Origin: Cellulomonas humilata
Lineage (GTDB): Bacteria > Actinomycetota > Actinomycetes > Actinomycetales > Cellulomonadaceae
DNA: 64,000 bases
Assembly: GCF_030814415.1 (NCBI RefSeq)
Contig: NZ_JAUSVB010000003.1
Span: forward strand, 248,001-312,000
Direction of reading: 5' to 3'
The translations under genes were made by a program, and so were the position numbers. This document shows positions 14,865-25,865 of the stretch, one piece after another (position 1 is the first letter of the stretch; each line of letters begins with the position of its first letter). Below the pieces are notes generated by a model that was not told where the DNA came from, searched no databases, and saw only the letters and a list, made by a program, of their open reading frames with translations.

Positions 14865-16160
14865 GTGCCCGCCCCCGCCCTCGCCGCACCGGCCACGAGT
14901 GCCGACGCCCAGCCACGCATCGGGCTCGCGCTCGGCACCGCGCTCTACGTCGCCTCGGTGCTCGGCACCGGGATCCTCCTGCTGCCCACCCTGGCGGCCC
15001 GTGCGGCCGGACCGGCGTCCCTCGTGGCCGTCGCCGCCGTCCTGCTCGCCTCCGTCCCGCTCGCCGCGGCGTTCGCCGCCCTCGCCACCCGGCACCCCGA
15101 CTCCGGCGGCGTCGCGACCTACGTCCGGCTCGCCCTCGGACCCACCGCGGCACGGATGACCGGCTACTGGTTCTTCTTCGGCGTCTGCGTCGGCGCACCG
15201 GTCGTGGCACTGCTCGGGGCGCAGTACGTCGTCGCGATGCTCGGCGGCGCGCAGTGGCACGTCTACCTCGTCGGCGCGGCGTTCCTCGTCCCGCCGCTGG
15301 TCACCAACGCCGTCGGCCTGCGGCTCGCCGGACCCGTCCAGCTCGCGCTCACCGGCGCGCTCGTCGTCCTCGTCATCGGCGTGGTCCTGGTGTCCCTGCC
15401 CGCGGCCGACCCGGCGAACCTCGTGCCCTTCGCACCGCACGGGTGGGCGGGCGTCGGCGCCGCGGCGAGCCTGTACGTCTGGGCGTTCGCCGGCTGGGAA
15501 GCCGTGACGCACCTCGCCGGCGAGTTCCGGGACCCACGACGGACCATCCCGCGCGCCACGGCGATCGCGCTCGTCGTCGTCGGCGTCGCCTACCTGGCCC
15601 TGCAGTACGTAACGGTGACCGTCCTCGGCGACCACGCCGCGTCGTCGGACGTCCCGCTGATGGACCTGGTCGACGTCGGCCTGCCAGGAGTCGGCCGGGT
15701 CGCGGTGGCCGTCGTCGCGGGGATCGTGACGCTCGGCGTGCTCGGCACCTATGTCGGCGCCTTCGCCAAGCTCGGTGCGTCGCTCGGCCGCGACGGCGAC
15801 CTGCCGCGCTGGGTGGCGCAGGGCGCGCAGCCGGGCGGCGTGCCGCGTCGCGCGCTGCTGCTCGCCGCCGCCCTGGCCGCGCTGTACTTCGCGATCGCCG
15901 TGGCCACCGGCGGCGAGCTCGAACCGTTCGTGCTCGTCCACACCAGCTGCATGGTCGCCATCTACGCCGTGGGCATGGCCGCCGCCGTGCGCCTGCTCGA
16001 CCGGGGGAGCGCCGGCTGGTGGGCGGCCGTCGTCGCCTGCGTCCTGTCGCTCGGGCTCGCCGCGCTCGCGGGGTGGCACCTGGTGGTGCCGCTCGGGCTG
16101 GCGCTGGTGGCTGTGGCGGTCGGGGCGCTCCGGCGGGCCAGGGTCCCCCCCGTCGCGTGA
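14865..16160 (+). CDS. APC-superfamily amino-acid permease
   Basis: 431 aa with twelve predicted helices. Helix 1 carries GTALYVASVLGTGILLLP with the broken-helix Gly-rich motif of APC transporters; DSGGVATYVRLALGP follows in helix 3, and SLYVWAFAGWEAVTHLAGEFRDPRRTIPRA marks helices 6-7. It should move an amino acid or amine across the cytoplasmic membrane by proton or antiport coupling; the substrate is not predictable. Start GTG at 14865. Monocistronic as far as can be seen. Confidence 0.85.
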   Translation: MPAPALAAPATSADAQPRIGLALGTALYVASVLGTGILLLPTLAARAAGPASLVAVAAVLLASVPLAAAFAALATRHPDSGGVATYVRLALGPTAARMTGYWFFFGVCVGAPVVALLGAQYVVAMLGGAQWHVYLVGAAFLVPPLVTNAVGLRLAGPVQLALTGALVVLVIGVVLVSLPAADPANLVPFAPHGWAGVGAAASLYVWAFAGWEAVTHLAGEFRDPRRTIPRATAIALVVVGVAYLALQYVTVTVLGDHAASSDVPLMDLVDVGLPGVGRVAVAVVAGIVTLGVLGTYVGAFAKLGASLGRDGDLPRWVAQGAQPGGVPRRALLLAAALAALYFAIAVATGGELEPFVLVHTSCMVAIYAVGMAAAVRLLDRGSAGWWAAVVACVLSLGLAALAGWHLVVPLGLALVAVAVGALRRARVPPVA

Positions 16161-16232
16161 CCCGAGCCGTCTTCGTCCACAGATGTGGTCGAACCCGCTT
16201 CCGGTGCGCCCGGAATCGGTAGGTTCTCCCGC

Positions 16233-16847
16233 ATGCGTGGACGGGGCAGCACGGCAGGGGCGTGGGTGGCATGGCAGCGGCGGGTAGTTCCGGCGCTGCT
16301 CGGGGTGGTGCTCGCGGCACTGGTCGCCGGGTGCACGGGTGGAGGGCCAGAACCCGCGGCGACGACGCCACCGCCTGTCGCGGAGGTGACACCGACGCCC
16401 ACGCCGACACCGATCGTGAAGCCCGAGAGGCCCGCGGCGATGGACGAGCCGACGACCGACGGGGCGATCGCTGCGGCGACGTACTTCATGGCGCTGTACG
16501 ACTACGCGTTCTCCGCCCGTGATGCGGAAAGCCTGTCGATGATGTCGGCAGAGACATGCAAGTTCTGCAAATACGTAGGCGACAGCGTCGCCGCCCTCGT
16601 GGTGTCCGGGCATACGTCAGTGGGTCCTCCAGTACGAGTCATCTCGGCCGTGTCCACCGAGATCAGGCCGGATGAGTGGTTCACCGCCCGACTGCAGGTG
16701 GCGCAGGACTCCACGCAAGAGCTAGCCGCCGACGGAACCGTGGTCTCGGAGTCGGAGGCGAACCTCACGGACTTCGTCTTCGCGCTGAGCTGGCTGGGTG
16801 ACAGTTGGAGAGTTGAGGCCGTCGATCTCGCCGTGATCGAGAAGTGA
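16233..16847 (+). CDS. Lipoprotein resembling DUF6318
   Basis: 204 aa. A signal peptide ends in the lipobox LVAGC (Cys about 32), then a Pro/Thr linker (TPTPTPTP) and a compact domain of about 130 aa beginning GAIAAATYFMALYDYAF, with a CKFCKY pair. Similar actinobacterial lipoproteins are grouped as DUF6318, which I name from memory. Function unknown. Codon use in the second half is unusual for the window, with AAA, GTA, GAA and GCA codons. The stop overlaps the next start (GTGA), so it is co-translated with the PKD-like protein. Confidence 0.72.
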   Translation: MRGRGSTAGAWVAWQRRVVPALLGVVLAALVAGCTGGGPEPAATTPPPVAEVTPTPTPTPIVKPERPAAMDEPTTDGAIAAATYFMALYDYAFSARDAESLSMMSAETCKFCKYVGDSVAALVVSGHTSVGPPVRVISAVSTEIRPDEWFTARLQVAQDSTQELAADGTVVSESEANLTDFVFALSWLGDSWRVEAVDLAVIEK

Positions 16848-17767
16848 GCCCCTCCACGCTCCTCACCATTGGTATCTCGGCACTGACGGCGCTCGCAGCG
16901 GTGACGAGCGACGATGAGCCCCCTTCAAACACGACCAACAGTCGTGACTTCGCGCATGGTGCACAAACGGTTGACCGCGGCCAGGCCTTCGAGGTCGCTG
17001 GTTCGTGGTCATTGCTACAGGCAACAGACGATGCGCCTGGAGGCACAGGGCCAGGAGTCGTGCCGACGACGATCTGGTCCTACATGAACGCGATGGCGTG
17101 CATGGATGCGCCCGGACACTGGGTGCCGGCGGGTGGTGACGGTGTATGCGTCAGCGGGGTACCGCAAGCGCCCGCGTTGGACTGTGCCGGCGAGGAGTGG
17201 GTCGAGCCACGCTGGCGGCGATATCAGGTGCCGCCGGCGACCGACTGGAGCGCCTGGGTGCAGGTGGACTACGGGTCGTGCGGTGGTGAGGTCGTGCCCG
17301 TGCTGACCGCGGAGGAGTTCCGGCGGTTGCCGTTGCCGGTGCCGGCGGTGCACATGCAGCCGGACACCGGGTGGGTGCTGGTGAACAAGGAGACGATCGT
17401 CTACACCGACCCGGCGCCCGTGACGCTGACGACGCAGCTGTTGGGTCGGAACGTGACGGTGGAGGCGACGCCGTCGCGGTACACGTACGGGTGGGGTGAC
17501 GGGTCGGACCCCGAGAGGACCAGCGACCCGGGTGCGCCGTATCCGGCGTTCGACGTGTTCCACATCTACGAGGAACTCGGAGAGGTAGCGATCACGATCA
17601 CCACGGAGTGGTCGGGCCGGTACCAGGTCGAGGGCGACCCGCAGTGGCGCGATGTCACGGGCACCGCCACGACCACCGCGACCGGTCCGGTCTTCGAGGT
17701 CCAGGAACGCCGCTCCCACCTCGTCTCGGGCCTCTGCACCGACGACCCGAAGCCGGTCGACTGCTGA
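16844..17767 (+). CDS. Secreted protein with PKD-like domain
   Basis: 307 aa. A probable short signal peptide (STLLTIGISALTALAAVTS) is followed by a disordered lower-GC part, six Cys spread through the middle region, then a PKD-like segment with YTYGWGDGSDPE and FHIYEELGEVAITITTEW (about 215-260). PKD domains are beta-sandwiches in surface proteins. The first 70 codons contain rare A/T-ending codons. Coupled to the lipoprotein gene upstream by a GTGA overlap, so the two probably work together at the cell surface. Role unknown. Confidence 0.72.
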   Translation: MSPSTLLTIGISALTALAAVTSDDEPPSNTTNSRDFAHGAQTVDRGQAFEVAGSWSLLQATDDAPGGTGPGVVPTTIWSYMNAMACMDAPGHWVPAGGDGVCVSGVPQAPALDCAGEEWVEPRWRRYQVPPATDWSAWVQVDYGSCGGEVVPVLTAEEFRRLPLPVPAVHMQPDTGWVLVNKETIVYTDPAPVTLTTQLLGRNVTVEATPSRYTYGWGDGSDPERTSDPGAPYPAFDVFHIYEELGEVAITITTEWSGRYQVEGDPQWRDVTGTATTTATGPVFEVQERRSHLVSGLCTDDPKPVDC

Positions 17768-17959
17768 TCGATCTCTGGCAGATCTGCCACCCATCAAGTG
17801 GACGGAGGTGTGGGGTTCGGCGGGTTCGAGTCTTCGAGCCGCGACACAGCTGGATGGTGGACGGGCGCGGAGATGCGACGCTCCGGATCTGGGTGGCGTG
17901 GGGACCACCCGGCCGGCCCAGGCAACTCTCCGGGACCTGCGTTGGTGCCCTTGCGTGGG

Positions 17960-18032
<73 letters not shown>

Positions 18033-18117
18033 TGGACGTGCGCCCACAAGCGTAACGGCGAGGCGCACGATCATCTGCTCGGCACGAACCGGACACGACT
18101 GCACCGCGTGGCGCGTT

Positions 18118-18145
18118 TTGCCAGGTCAGATCGCACCGCGACAAT
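18118..18145 (+). promoter_or_regulatory. Possible promoter of the first dynamin pair
   Basis: TTGCCA (18118-18123), a 16-base spacer and GACAAT (18140-18145). The GTG start at 18152 falls about 7 bases after the -10 with no Shine-Dalgarno sequence, so the message may be leaderless. Assigned by motif only. Confidence 0.35.
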
Positions 18146-18151
18146 GGTCGC

Positions 18152-19918
18152 GTGAGCGCACAGCCCGGCACCGCGCCAGTGCAGCCTGTGCCGACCGCGC
18201 AGCCGCTGGCCCCGCACGCGCGCCATGCCGCCTCCGACCCGCGCGACGTCCTGGCGCGACCGCTGGCGGCGACGTCCCTGCTCGACGCGGTCCGGGACCT
18301 GCACCGCGACGTGGAGCGCACCGGGTTCCCGCTGGAGATCGACGGGATCGCCTCGGCCAGAGCGTCTCGGGCGCGGCTCGTCGACCAGCTCGGTGAGCAC
18401 CTGGTCCCGCGCCTCACCGAGCTCTCGGCGCCGGCGGTCGTGGTGATCTCGGGCTCGACCGGTGCGGGCAAGTCGACGCTGGTGAACTCGTTGGTGGGGT
18501 CCGAGGTGAGCACGGCGGGGGTGCTGCGGCCGACGACGCGCCGACCGGTGCTGGTGCACAACCCGCTCGACGAGGAGCTGCTGTCGCACCACCCGGTGCT
18601 GGAGTCCGTGACGGTCGTCGCCGACGAGCAGGTGCCGCGCGGGATCGCGCTGCTGGACGCCCCGGACCTCGACTCGGTGCTGGAGTCGAACCGGGAGTCT
18701 GCGCATCGGCTGCTCGAGGCTGCTGACCTGTGGCTCTTCGTGACGACCGCTGCCCGCTACGGCGACGCGCTGCCGTGGCGTGTCCTGCAGGGCGCCGTCG
18801 ACCGTGGGGCGTCCATCGCGATGGTGCTCAACCGGGTCCCGTCGGCGTCGCTGCCGACAGTGCGCGGCGACCTCCTGGACCGGCTCCGCGGCCACGGGCT
18901 GCAGGGGTCGCCGCTGTTCGTCGTCCCGGACCTCGGGCCGCACGAGGGCTTGCTGCCGGCCGCGGTCGTCGCGCCGATCCGGCGTTGGCTGGCGATGCTG
19001 GCCGGTCCGGACCGCGCGCGCACGGTCATCGGCCGCACCCTGCGTGGGTCGCTGGCCGCGCTTCGCCCCTGGGTGGACGAGCTGGCCGAGGCGGTGCAGG
19101 CGCAGGCCGACGCTGCCGGCACGATCGCGTCGGTCCTGGACGCGGCGATCGAGGCGCCGACCGCGCAGGCGTCGGCGTCGATCCGCGGCGGTGCCGTCGC
19201 GGACGGTGCGGTGCGGGCGCGGTGGTCGGAGCTTGCGGCGGACAGTGGTCCGCTCGGGCGGGTGGTCCGTCCGTCGGGTCGCATCCGGGGCTCCTCGCGG
19301 GAGGGCCGGGCGCGGGTCGCTGCGATCGAGCCGCTGGTGGAGGACCTGACCCGGTCGGCGGCAGCCACGCTGACGGCTGCCGGCGCGCACACCGAGGGTG
19401 TCCTCCGGGCCGCGCTCACCGGCCCCGACGCGCCTGTGGGTGGCGCGTCCGTCGATGCGGCCTGGGAGTCGTCGACGCTGCGTACGGGTCGACGGAGCGC
19501 CGCCGAGCAGGCTGCGCGTGCGTGGACGGCGCAGGGTCCGCGCGTGGTGCGCGCGGCGCTGACGGTCGGACCGGCACAGACGTCGCCCGACGGGATCGCG
19601 CGGCCGCGCCGGGACGTGGCGCGCGAGGCTCGTCGGCGGGCGAAGGCCGCGAACGCGCTGGGAGACGAAGGGCTGGCGGCCGTCGCGCTCGCCGCAGCCT
19701 CGGGGGTGCGCGAGGCCCGTGACCTCCTGGTGGACCTGATCGACGCCGCGGGCGAGCGTGCCGCCGACGAGCTGCGGGACGACCTGGTCGCCCGCGTGGC
19801 CGGCCAGGTGGCGGTCGAGCGTGCGGCGGTCGGCGAGGTGCTCTCCGACCCGGACCTCGCCGAGGACGCCTCGTCGCGGCTGCGGCTGCGGCTCGCCGTG
19901 CTGAAGGGACTGACGTGA
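18152..19918 (+). CDS. Dynamin-like GTPase A1 (soluble partner)
   Basis: 588 aa. G1 GSTGAGKST (about 101-109), G2 region GVLRPTTRRPV (about 123), G3 LLDAPDLDS (about 167-175; DAPD instead of DxxG), and a degenerate G4, LNRV, instead of N/TKxD. The C-terminal 350 residues are Ala/Arg-rich helices with no clear membrane segment. Actinobacteria often encode two such proteins side by side; in Streptomyces the pair DynA/DynB stabilises FtsZ rings during sporulation septation (recalled). The next gene starts at an overlapping GTGA. A paralogous pair lies at 24018-27490. A role in membrane remodelling or cell division is inferred. Confidence 0.82.
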   Translation: MSAQPGTAPVQPVPTAQPLAPHARHAASDPRDVLARPLAATSLLDAVRDLHRDVERTGFPLEIDGIASARASRARLVDQLGEHLVPRLTELSAPAVVVISGSTGAGKSTLVNSLVGSEVSTAGVLRPTTRRPVLVHNPLDEELLSHHPVLESVTVVADEQVPRGIALLDAPDLDSVLESNRESAHRLLEAADLWLFVTTAARYGDALPWRVLQGAVDRGASIAMVLNRVPSASLPTVRGDLLDRLRGHGLQGSPLFVVPDLGPHEGLLPAAVVAPIRRWLAMLAGPDRARTVIGRTLRGSLAALRPWVDELAEAVQAQADAAGTIASVLDAAIEAPTAQASASIRGGAVADGAVRARWSELAADSGPLGRVVRPSGRIRGSSREGRARVAAIEPLVEDLTRSAAATLTAAGAHTEGVLRAALTGPDAPVGGASVDAAWESSTLRTGRRSAAEQAARAWTAQGPRVVRAALTVGPAQTSPDGIARPRRDVAREARRRAKAANALGDEGLAAVALAAASGVREARDLLVDLIDAAGERAADELRDDLVARVAGQVAVERAAVGEVLSDPDLAEDASSRLRLRLAVLKGLT

Positions 19919-21402
19919 CCGAGACGATCGGCTCGACGCTGCACGGCGACGACACGGCAGCGCTCACGGCTCGCGTCGACGCGCTGGGCCGTGCTCTGGC
20001 GATCGGCGGTGCTCGACTGGCCCCGGCCGTGGTGAAGAAGGTCGTCGCGACGGTCGACAGCGTGCGTGAACGGCTCGACCTCGGGGTGGACCACACGGTC
20101 GTCGCGCTCGTCGGCGGCACCGGATCGGGCAAGTCGAGCCTGTTCAACTCGATCTGCCGGCTCGACTTCGCCGACGTGGGCGTCCGACGGCCGACGACGT
20201 CGGAGATCACGGCGTGCGTGTGGGGCGACGACGGCGGCCCTCTGCTCGACTGGCTCGGTGTCGTGCCGGACCGACGCATCCAGCGCGAGAGCCTGCTCGA
20301 CGGCGAGAGCGAGGCGCCTCTGCGTGGCCTGGTGCTGCTCGACCTGCCCGACCATGACTCGATCGCCCCGGAGCACCGAGAGGTGGTCGACCGGCTGCTG
20401 CCACAGGCCGACCTGCTCGCCTGGGTGGTCGATCCGCAGAAGTACGCCGACGACGCCCTGCACAGCGGCTACCTGCGTCGGCTGGTCGGTCACGAGGCGT
20501 CGATGGTCGTGGTGCTCAACCAGGTCGACACGGTGCCGCCCGACGTGCGACCCGACCTGGTGGCTGACGTCGAGAACCTCCTGGTCGACGACGGGCTCAC
20601 GGGCGTCCCGGTCCGGGAGGCGTCCGCCCGCACCGGCGAGGGCCTGGTCGCGCTGCGCGAGCTCCTGGCCACGTACGTGGAGTCGCGTTCGCTGGCCGCC
20701 CGGCGCGCGAGTGCCGAGCTGAACGACGCCGCCGCGCTGCTCGCGGCCGAGGTCGCGGCCCGTGAGCCCGCGCCGGCGGCCCTGTCGGTGACCGACGTCG
20801 TGGACCGGTTGGCTGCCGCGATCGGGTTGCCGGCCGTAGCCGCGGGAGTCGGTTCGGCCGTGCGGACCGGATCGTCCTCCGCGCCCGGGTTCGGTGCGGT
20901 CCAGGAGGACGCGGTCGAGCTGGCGCGGGCGACCTGGCTCGAAGCCGTGACCACCGGCCTGCCGCGCCGGTGGGGCAAGGACGTCGCCTCGCGGGTGGCG
21001 TCGACCGCCGAGATGCGCCTCGCCGTGACCGACGCCCTGACGCAGCTGACGCTCACCGCGCGACGCTCCGGTCTCGCGCTGGGGCTGACGGTCGCCGCCG
21101 TGCTGCTCGCCGGTGCGGCCCTGCTCGTCGGGTCGGTCGCGGTCGGCTCGCTGGTGGGGTCGGGGGAGCCGAACGTGTGGGCTCCCGTCGGGGCGGTCGT
21201 GCTGCTCGTTGCGGCGGTGGTCGCGTTCGTGGGGGCCGGTGCGGCCCGACGGTCGGCCGGACGGCGGAGGACCGCGCGCGTGCTGCAGGACGGTCGCTCG
21301 GCGCTCGAGAACGTGGCGCGCGCGAGGCTCGCGGTGCCCACCGAGGCGGTCCTGGCCGAGCACCGCACCGTGCGCGAGCTCGTCGCCACCGCCCGGTCCT
21401 GA
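19915..21402 (+). CDS. Dynamin-like GTPase B1 (membrane partner)
   Basis: 495 aa. G1 GGTGSGKSS (about 67-75), GVRRPTTSE, G3 LLDLPDHDS, WVVDPQKYADDALH, G4 LNQVD, and G5 ASARTGEG. Two adjacent membrane helices lie near 383-410 and 420-445, followed by a basic stretch (RRSAGRRRTAR). The N-terminal GTPase and C-terminal membrane hairpin recall DynB-type proteins. The start overlaps the A1 stop by four bases. B1 keeps the usual nucleotide-specificity motif, whereas A1 does not. Confidence 0.82.
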   Translation: MTETIGSTLHGDDTAALTARVDALGRALAIGGARLAPAVVKKVVATVDSVRERLDLGVDHTVVALVGGTGSGKSSLFNSICRLDFADVGVRRPTTSEITACVWGDDGGPLLDWLGVVPDRRIQRESLLDGESEAPLRGLVLLDLPDHDSIAPEHREVVDRLLPQADLLAWVVDPQKYADDALHSGYLRRLVGHEASMVVVLNQVDTVPPDVRPDLVADVENLLVDDGLTGVPVREASARTGEGLVALRELLATYVESRSLAARRASAELNDAAALLAAEVAAREPAPAALSVTDVVDRLAAAIGLPAVAAGVGSAVRTGSSSAPGFGAVQEDAVELARATWLEAVTTGLPRRWGKDVASRVASTAEMRLAVTDALTQLTLTARRSGLALGLTVAAVLLAGAALLVGSVAVGSLVGSGEPNVWAPVGAVVLLVAAVVAFVGAGAARRSAGRRRTARVLQDGRSALENVARARLAVPTEAVLAEHRTVRELVATARS

Positions 21403-21533
21403 CCCGCCCACAGCCCCCTCCTCGGGGCGCACGGTCCACCGGTTCGCCGCCGTCCTCCACGCCGGGCAGGCTCCACGTCGACCCTGGTCGCACGAGCCCC
21501 GCAGCCGCAGGGGCACTGCACCGGAGGTTTCCC

Positions 21534-22049
21534 ATGAGCACGCAGTCGCTGGACCTGACCGTCGTCGGGTGGATCGGCACGGACGTGCGGATCCACCACG
21601 AGTCGGACGGCGGCGTCCCGTTCACCACGTTCCGGCTGGGCAGCACGCGCCGCTGGTTCGACAAGCAGGCCGGCGTCTGGCGGGACGCGCAGACCGAGTG
21701 GTTCAACGTGAAGGTCTGGCGGACCACCGCGCTCAACGCCGCGCGGTCGCTGCGCAAGGGTGACCCGGTGATCGTGCAGGGTCTGCTGTCCACCGAGGAG
21801 TGGATCGGCGCCGACGGTCCCCGCACCTCGCTCGTGCTCGACGCGAGCGCGCTCGGTCCCAACCTGGCGTTCGGCAGCAGCCACTTCGCGCGGACGGTGA
21901 GCCCGACGGCCGCCGCCGGCACCGGAGACGGGACCGACGACGCCCCCGCCGACGTCTCCGATCTGGAGGAGATCCCGGAGGACGAGGAGGCCGGCCGCGC
22001 GCCGGTGGCCGACGACGAGCAGGAGCTCGCGCTGGCCGGTGCCAGGTGA
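21534..22049 (+). CDS. ssb: Single-stranded DNA-binding protein, SsbB-like paralogue
   Basis: 171 aa. The OB fold occupies about residues 1-115: DLTVVGWIGTDVRIH, FTTFRLGSTRRWF, TEWFNVKVWRTTALNAA, KGDPVIVQGLL. The C-terminal tail is acidic (EEIPEDEEAG) but ends QELALAGAR and lacks the DDIPF-type tip that primary SSB proteins use to recruit partners. It is therefore probably the secondary, SsbB-type protein. GGAGG lies 7 bases before the ATG. In Streptomyces, SsbB acts in chromosome segregation at sporulation (recalled). Placed directly between B1 and ettA. Confidence 0.88.
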   Translation: MSTQSLDLTVVGWIGTDVRIHHESDGGVPFTTFRLGSTRRWFDKQAGVWRDAQTEWFNVKVWRTTALNAARSLRKGDPVIVQGLLSTEEWIGADGPRTSLVLDASALGPNLAFGSSHFARTVSPTAAAGTGDGTDDAPADVSDLEEIPEDEEAGRAPVADDEQELALAGAR

Positions 22050-22071
22050 TCGCCTAGGCTGGGGCACCGGC
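22035..22071 (+). terminator. Hairpin over the ssb stop codon
   Basis: 9-bp arms GCCGGTGCC (22035-22043) and GGCACCGGC (22063-22071) with the ssb stop TGA in the 19-base loop. It may be a weak terminator or an mRNA-stabilising structure between ssb and ettA. Confidence 0.4.
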
Positions 22072-22224
22072 AGCCCGACGACGTGGCCGGTCGGACCGCG
22101 CGCGATGCGCAACGCGGTCGACCAGCCTCGCGGGCGAGCCGGTCAGCAGTGCCCCGAGAAACGCGCCCCGAGAACCCAGCGTGCGGGGCGACCCCCATCG
22201 AGCACCGAGGCGGACGAAGAGCCA

Positions 22225-23907
<1,683 letters not shown>

Positions 23908-23920
23908 GCGCACTCCCGCA

Positions 23921-23948
23921 GCCGCCCGCTCCCGAGGGAGCGGGCGGC
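23921..23948 (+). terminator. Terminator of ettA
   Basis: Inverted repeat with 13-base arms (GCCGCCCGCTCCC and its complement) around two bases, 13 bases after the ettA stop. It separates ettA from the second dynamin pair, which must have its own promoter. Confidence 0.8.
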
Positions 23949-24017
23949 CTTCGTCGTCAGTGAGCCGCCCGCGACCTGCACGGATACGCTGCTGACGACC
24001 TGAGAGGCGGTGCGGCA

Positions 24018-25865
24018 ATGGAGCACGACGAGCTCGTCGGTGCGCTGCTCGCGCTGCGCGAACGGGTCGCGGAGCTGCGCCTGCCGCTCGAGACCGCCGC
24101 TGCACCGAACGCGCGGGCGGACCGCACGCGCGTCCTCGACCAGCTCGACGACTACCTGCTGCCGCGACTGCGAGACCCCGGCGCCCCGGTGCTCGTGGTC
24201 GTGGGCGGCTCCACCGGTGCGGGCAAGTCGACGGTGGTCAACTCGCTGGTCGGCGCGGAGGTCAGCCCGTCGGGGGTGCTGCGCCCGACCACCCGCTGGC
24301 CGGTCCTCGTGCACCACCCGCTGGACGTGCGCTGGTTCAGCTCGGACCGGGTGCTGCCCTCGCTGACCCGCGCGGACGCGGCGGGGGAGCAGGGTCTGAC
24401 CGGCGCGCGTCCGGGGCTCCGGCTGGTCGCGTCCGAGGCGGTCCCGGTGGGCCTCGCCCTGTTGGACGCACCCGACGTGGACTCCGTCGAGGAGGGCAAC
24501 CGCATCCTGGCTGCCCAGCTGCTGGGGGCCGCGGACGTCTGGCTGTTCGTCACCACCGCCGCGCGGTACGCCGACGCCGTGCCCTGGGAGCTGCTGGCCG
24601 ACGCCGCGCGCCGGGGGACGCACCTCGCGCTCGTGCTCGACCGGGTGGACCCCGGTGCCGAGACCGCGGTGGGTGATCACCTACGGCAGATGCTCGCCGA
24701 CGCGGGCCTGGCGTCCGCCACGGTCATCGTCGTCCCGGAGGTCGAGCTGGAGGACGGGCTGCTGCCCGAGGCGGCCATCGGGCCCATCGCGGACGTGCTC
24801 ACCCGAACGGCGACGGACCCGGCCTTCCGAGCCGCGGCGCTGGCCGAGACGTGGGACGGCGCCGTGGCGGACGTGTCCCGGCGCGCGCTCGACCTGGCGA
24901 CCGCCGCCGACGAGCAGCAGGCGGCGGACGTGCGGCTGCGCGCGGCGGTCACGGCGGCGTACGCGACGGCGACGGACCAGATCGCCCACGCGACGTCGGA
25001 CGGGTCGCTGCTGCGCGGCGAGGTGCTGGCGCGGTGGCAGGACGTCGTCGGCACCAGCGAGTGGTTCCGGTCGCTCGAGCAGGGGGTGTCCCGGTTGCGC
25101 GACCGGGTCGTGGGCTTCGTGCGCGGTCGCCGACCGGCGGAACCGGCACTGGTCGAGGCCGTGGCCCACGGCTTGTCCGCGGTCATCCAGGACGCCGCCG
25201 AGGAGGCCGCCGAGACCGCGCACTCGGCGTGGCGTCACGACCCGGCGGGCCGGGCGCTGCTGGACGGGCTGGCGCTGTCCCGGGCGTCGACGGACCTGCG
25301 CGCACGGACGGCCGAGCAGGTGCGGGCGTGGCAGGGCGACGTGCTGGGCCTCGTGGAGACGGAGGGCGCCGACCGGCGGACCACCGCGCGGGCGCTGTCC
25401 TACGGCGTCAACGGGCTCGGCGCGGTCCTGATGGTCGCGGTCTTCGCGTCCACCGGCGGGCTCACGGGCGCCGAGGTGGGCATCGTCGGCGGCTCCGCGC
25501 TCCTCGCGCAGCGCGTGCTCGAGGCGGTGTTCGGCGACGAGGCCGTCCGCCGGCTCACGCAGGAGGCGCACGAGCGGCTCGCCCTCCGCACCGACGCCCT
25601 GCTCGACGAGGAGTCGTCACGGTTCACCCGCCAGCTGGACGCGACGGGAGCCGCCGGCCGGGACGGCGACGACCTGCGCGCGACGGCCGCGCGGGTGCGG
25701 TCGGCGATGTCGACACGGACCGCCGCGGCCGCGTGGGGCAAGGGCGACCTCCCGGCCGGTGGCGGCGGGCACCTGCGTGGGACCGGCGCCGTCGCGCGGT
25801 CCGACGAGGTCGCCGAGACGGAGCAGCCGGAGCGCACCCGGTGGTGGTCACGCTGGTGGCGGTGA
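24018..25865 (+). CDS. Dynamin-like GTPase A2 (paralogue of A1)
   Basis: 615 aa. G1 GGSTGAGKST (about 62-71), GVLRPTTRWPV, G3 LLDAPDVDS, then VTTAARYADAVPW, which A1 shares as VTTAARYGDALPW. G4 is degenerate (LDRVD). Unlike A1 it has a hydrophobic hairpin (GLGAVLMVAVFASTGG and EVGIVGGSALLAQRV, about 473-505) that could be a lipid-inserting paddle, and the tail ends in Trp/Arg (RWWSRWWR), often membrane-seeking. ATG at 24018 with GAGAGG 10 bases upstream. The next gene overlaps by GTGA, as in pair 1. Function inferred to be membrane remodelling. Confidence 0.82.
   Translation: MEHDELVGALLALRERVAELRLPLETAAAPNARADRTRVLDQLDDYLLPRLRDPGAPVLVVVGGSTGAGKSTVVNSLVGAEVSPSGVLRPTTRWPVLVHHPLDVRWFSSDRVLPSLTRADAAGEQGLTGARPGLRLVASEAVPVGLALLDAPDVDSVEEGNRILAAQLLGAADVWLFVTTAARYADAVPWELLADAARRGTHLALVLDRVDPGAETAVGDHLRQMLADAGLASATVIVVPEVELEDGLLPEAAIGPIADVLTRTATDPAFRAAALAETWDGAVADVSRRALDLATAADEQQAADVRLRAAVTAAYATATDQIAHATSDGSLLRGEVLARWQDVVGTSEWFRSLEQGVSRLRDRVVGFVRGRRPAEPALVEAVAHGLSAVIQDAAEEAAETAHSAWRHDPAGRALLDGLALSRASTDLRARTAEQVRAWQGDVLGLVETEGADRRTTARALSYGVNGLGAVLMVAVFASTGGLTGAEVGIVGGSALLAQRVLEAVFGDEAVRRLTQEAHERLALRTDALLDEESSRFTRQLDATGAAGRDGDDLRATAARVRSAMSTRTAAAAWGKGDLPAGGGGHLRGTGAVARSDEVAETEQPERTRWWSRWWR

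Noticed and set aside
24851..25861. N-terminal extension of the B2 GTPase frame.
   Set aside because: This part is out of frame within A2 and low-complexity; the GTG at 25862 overlapping the A2 stop mirrors the A1-B1 junction.
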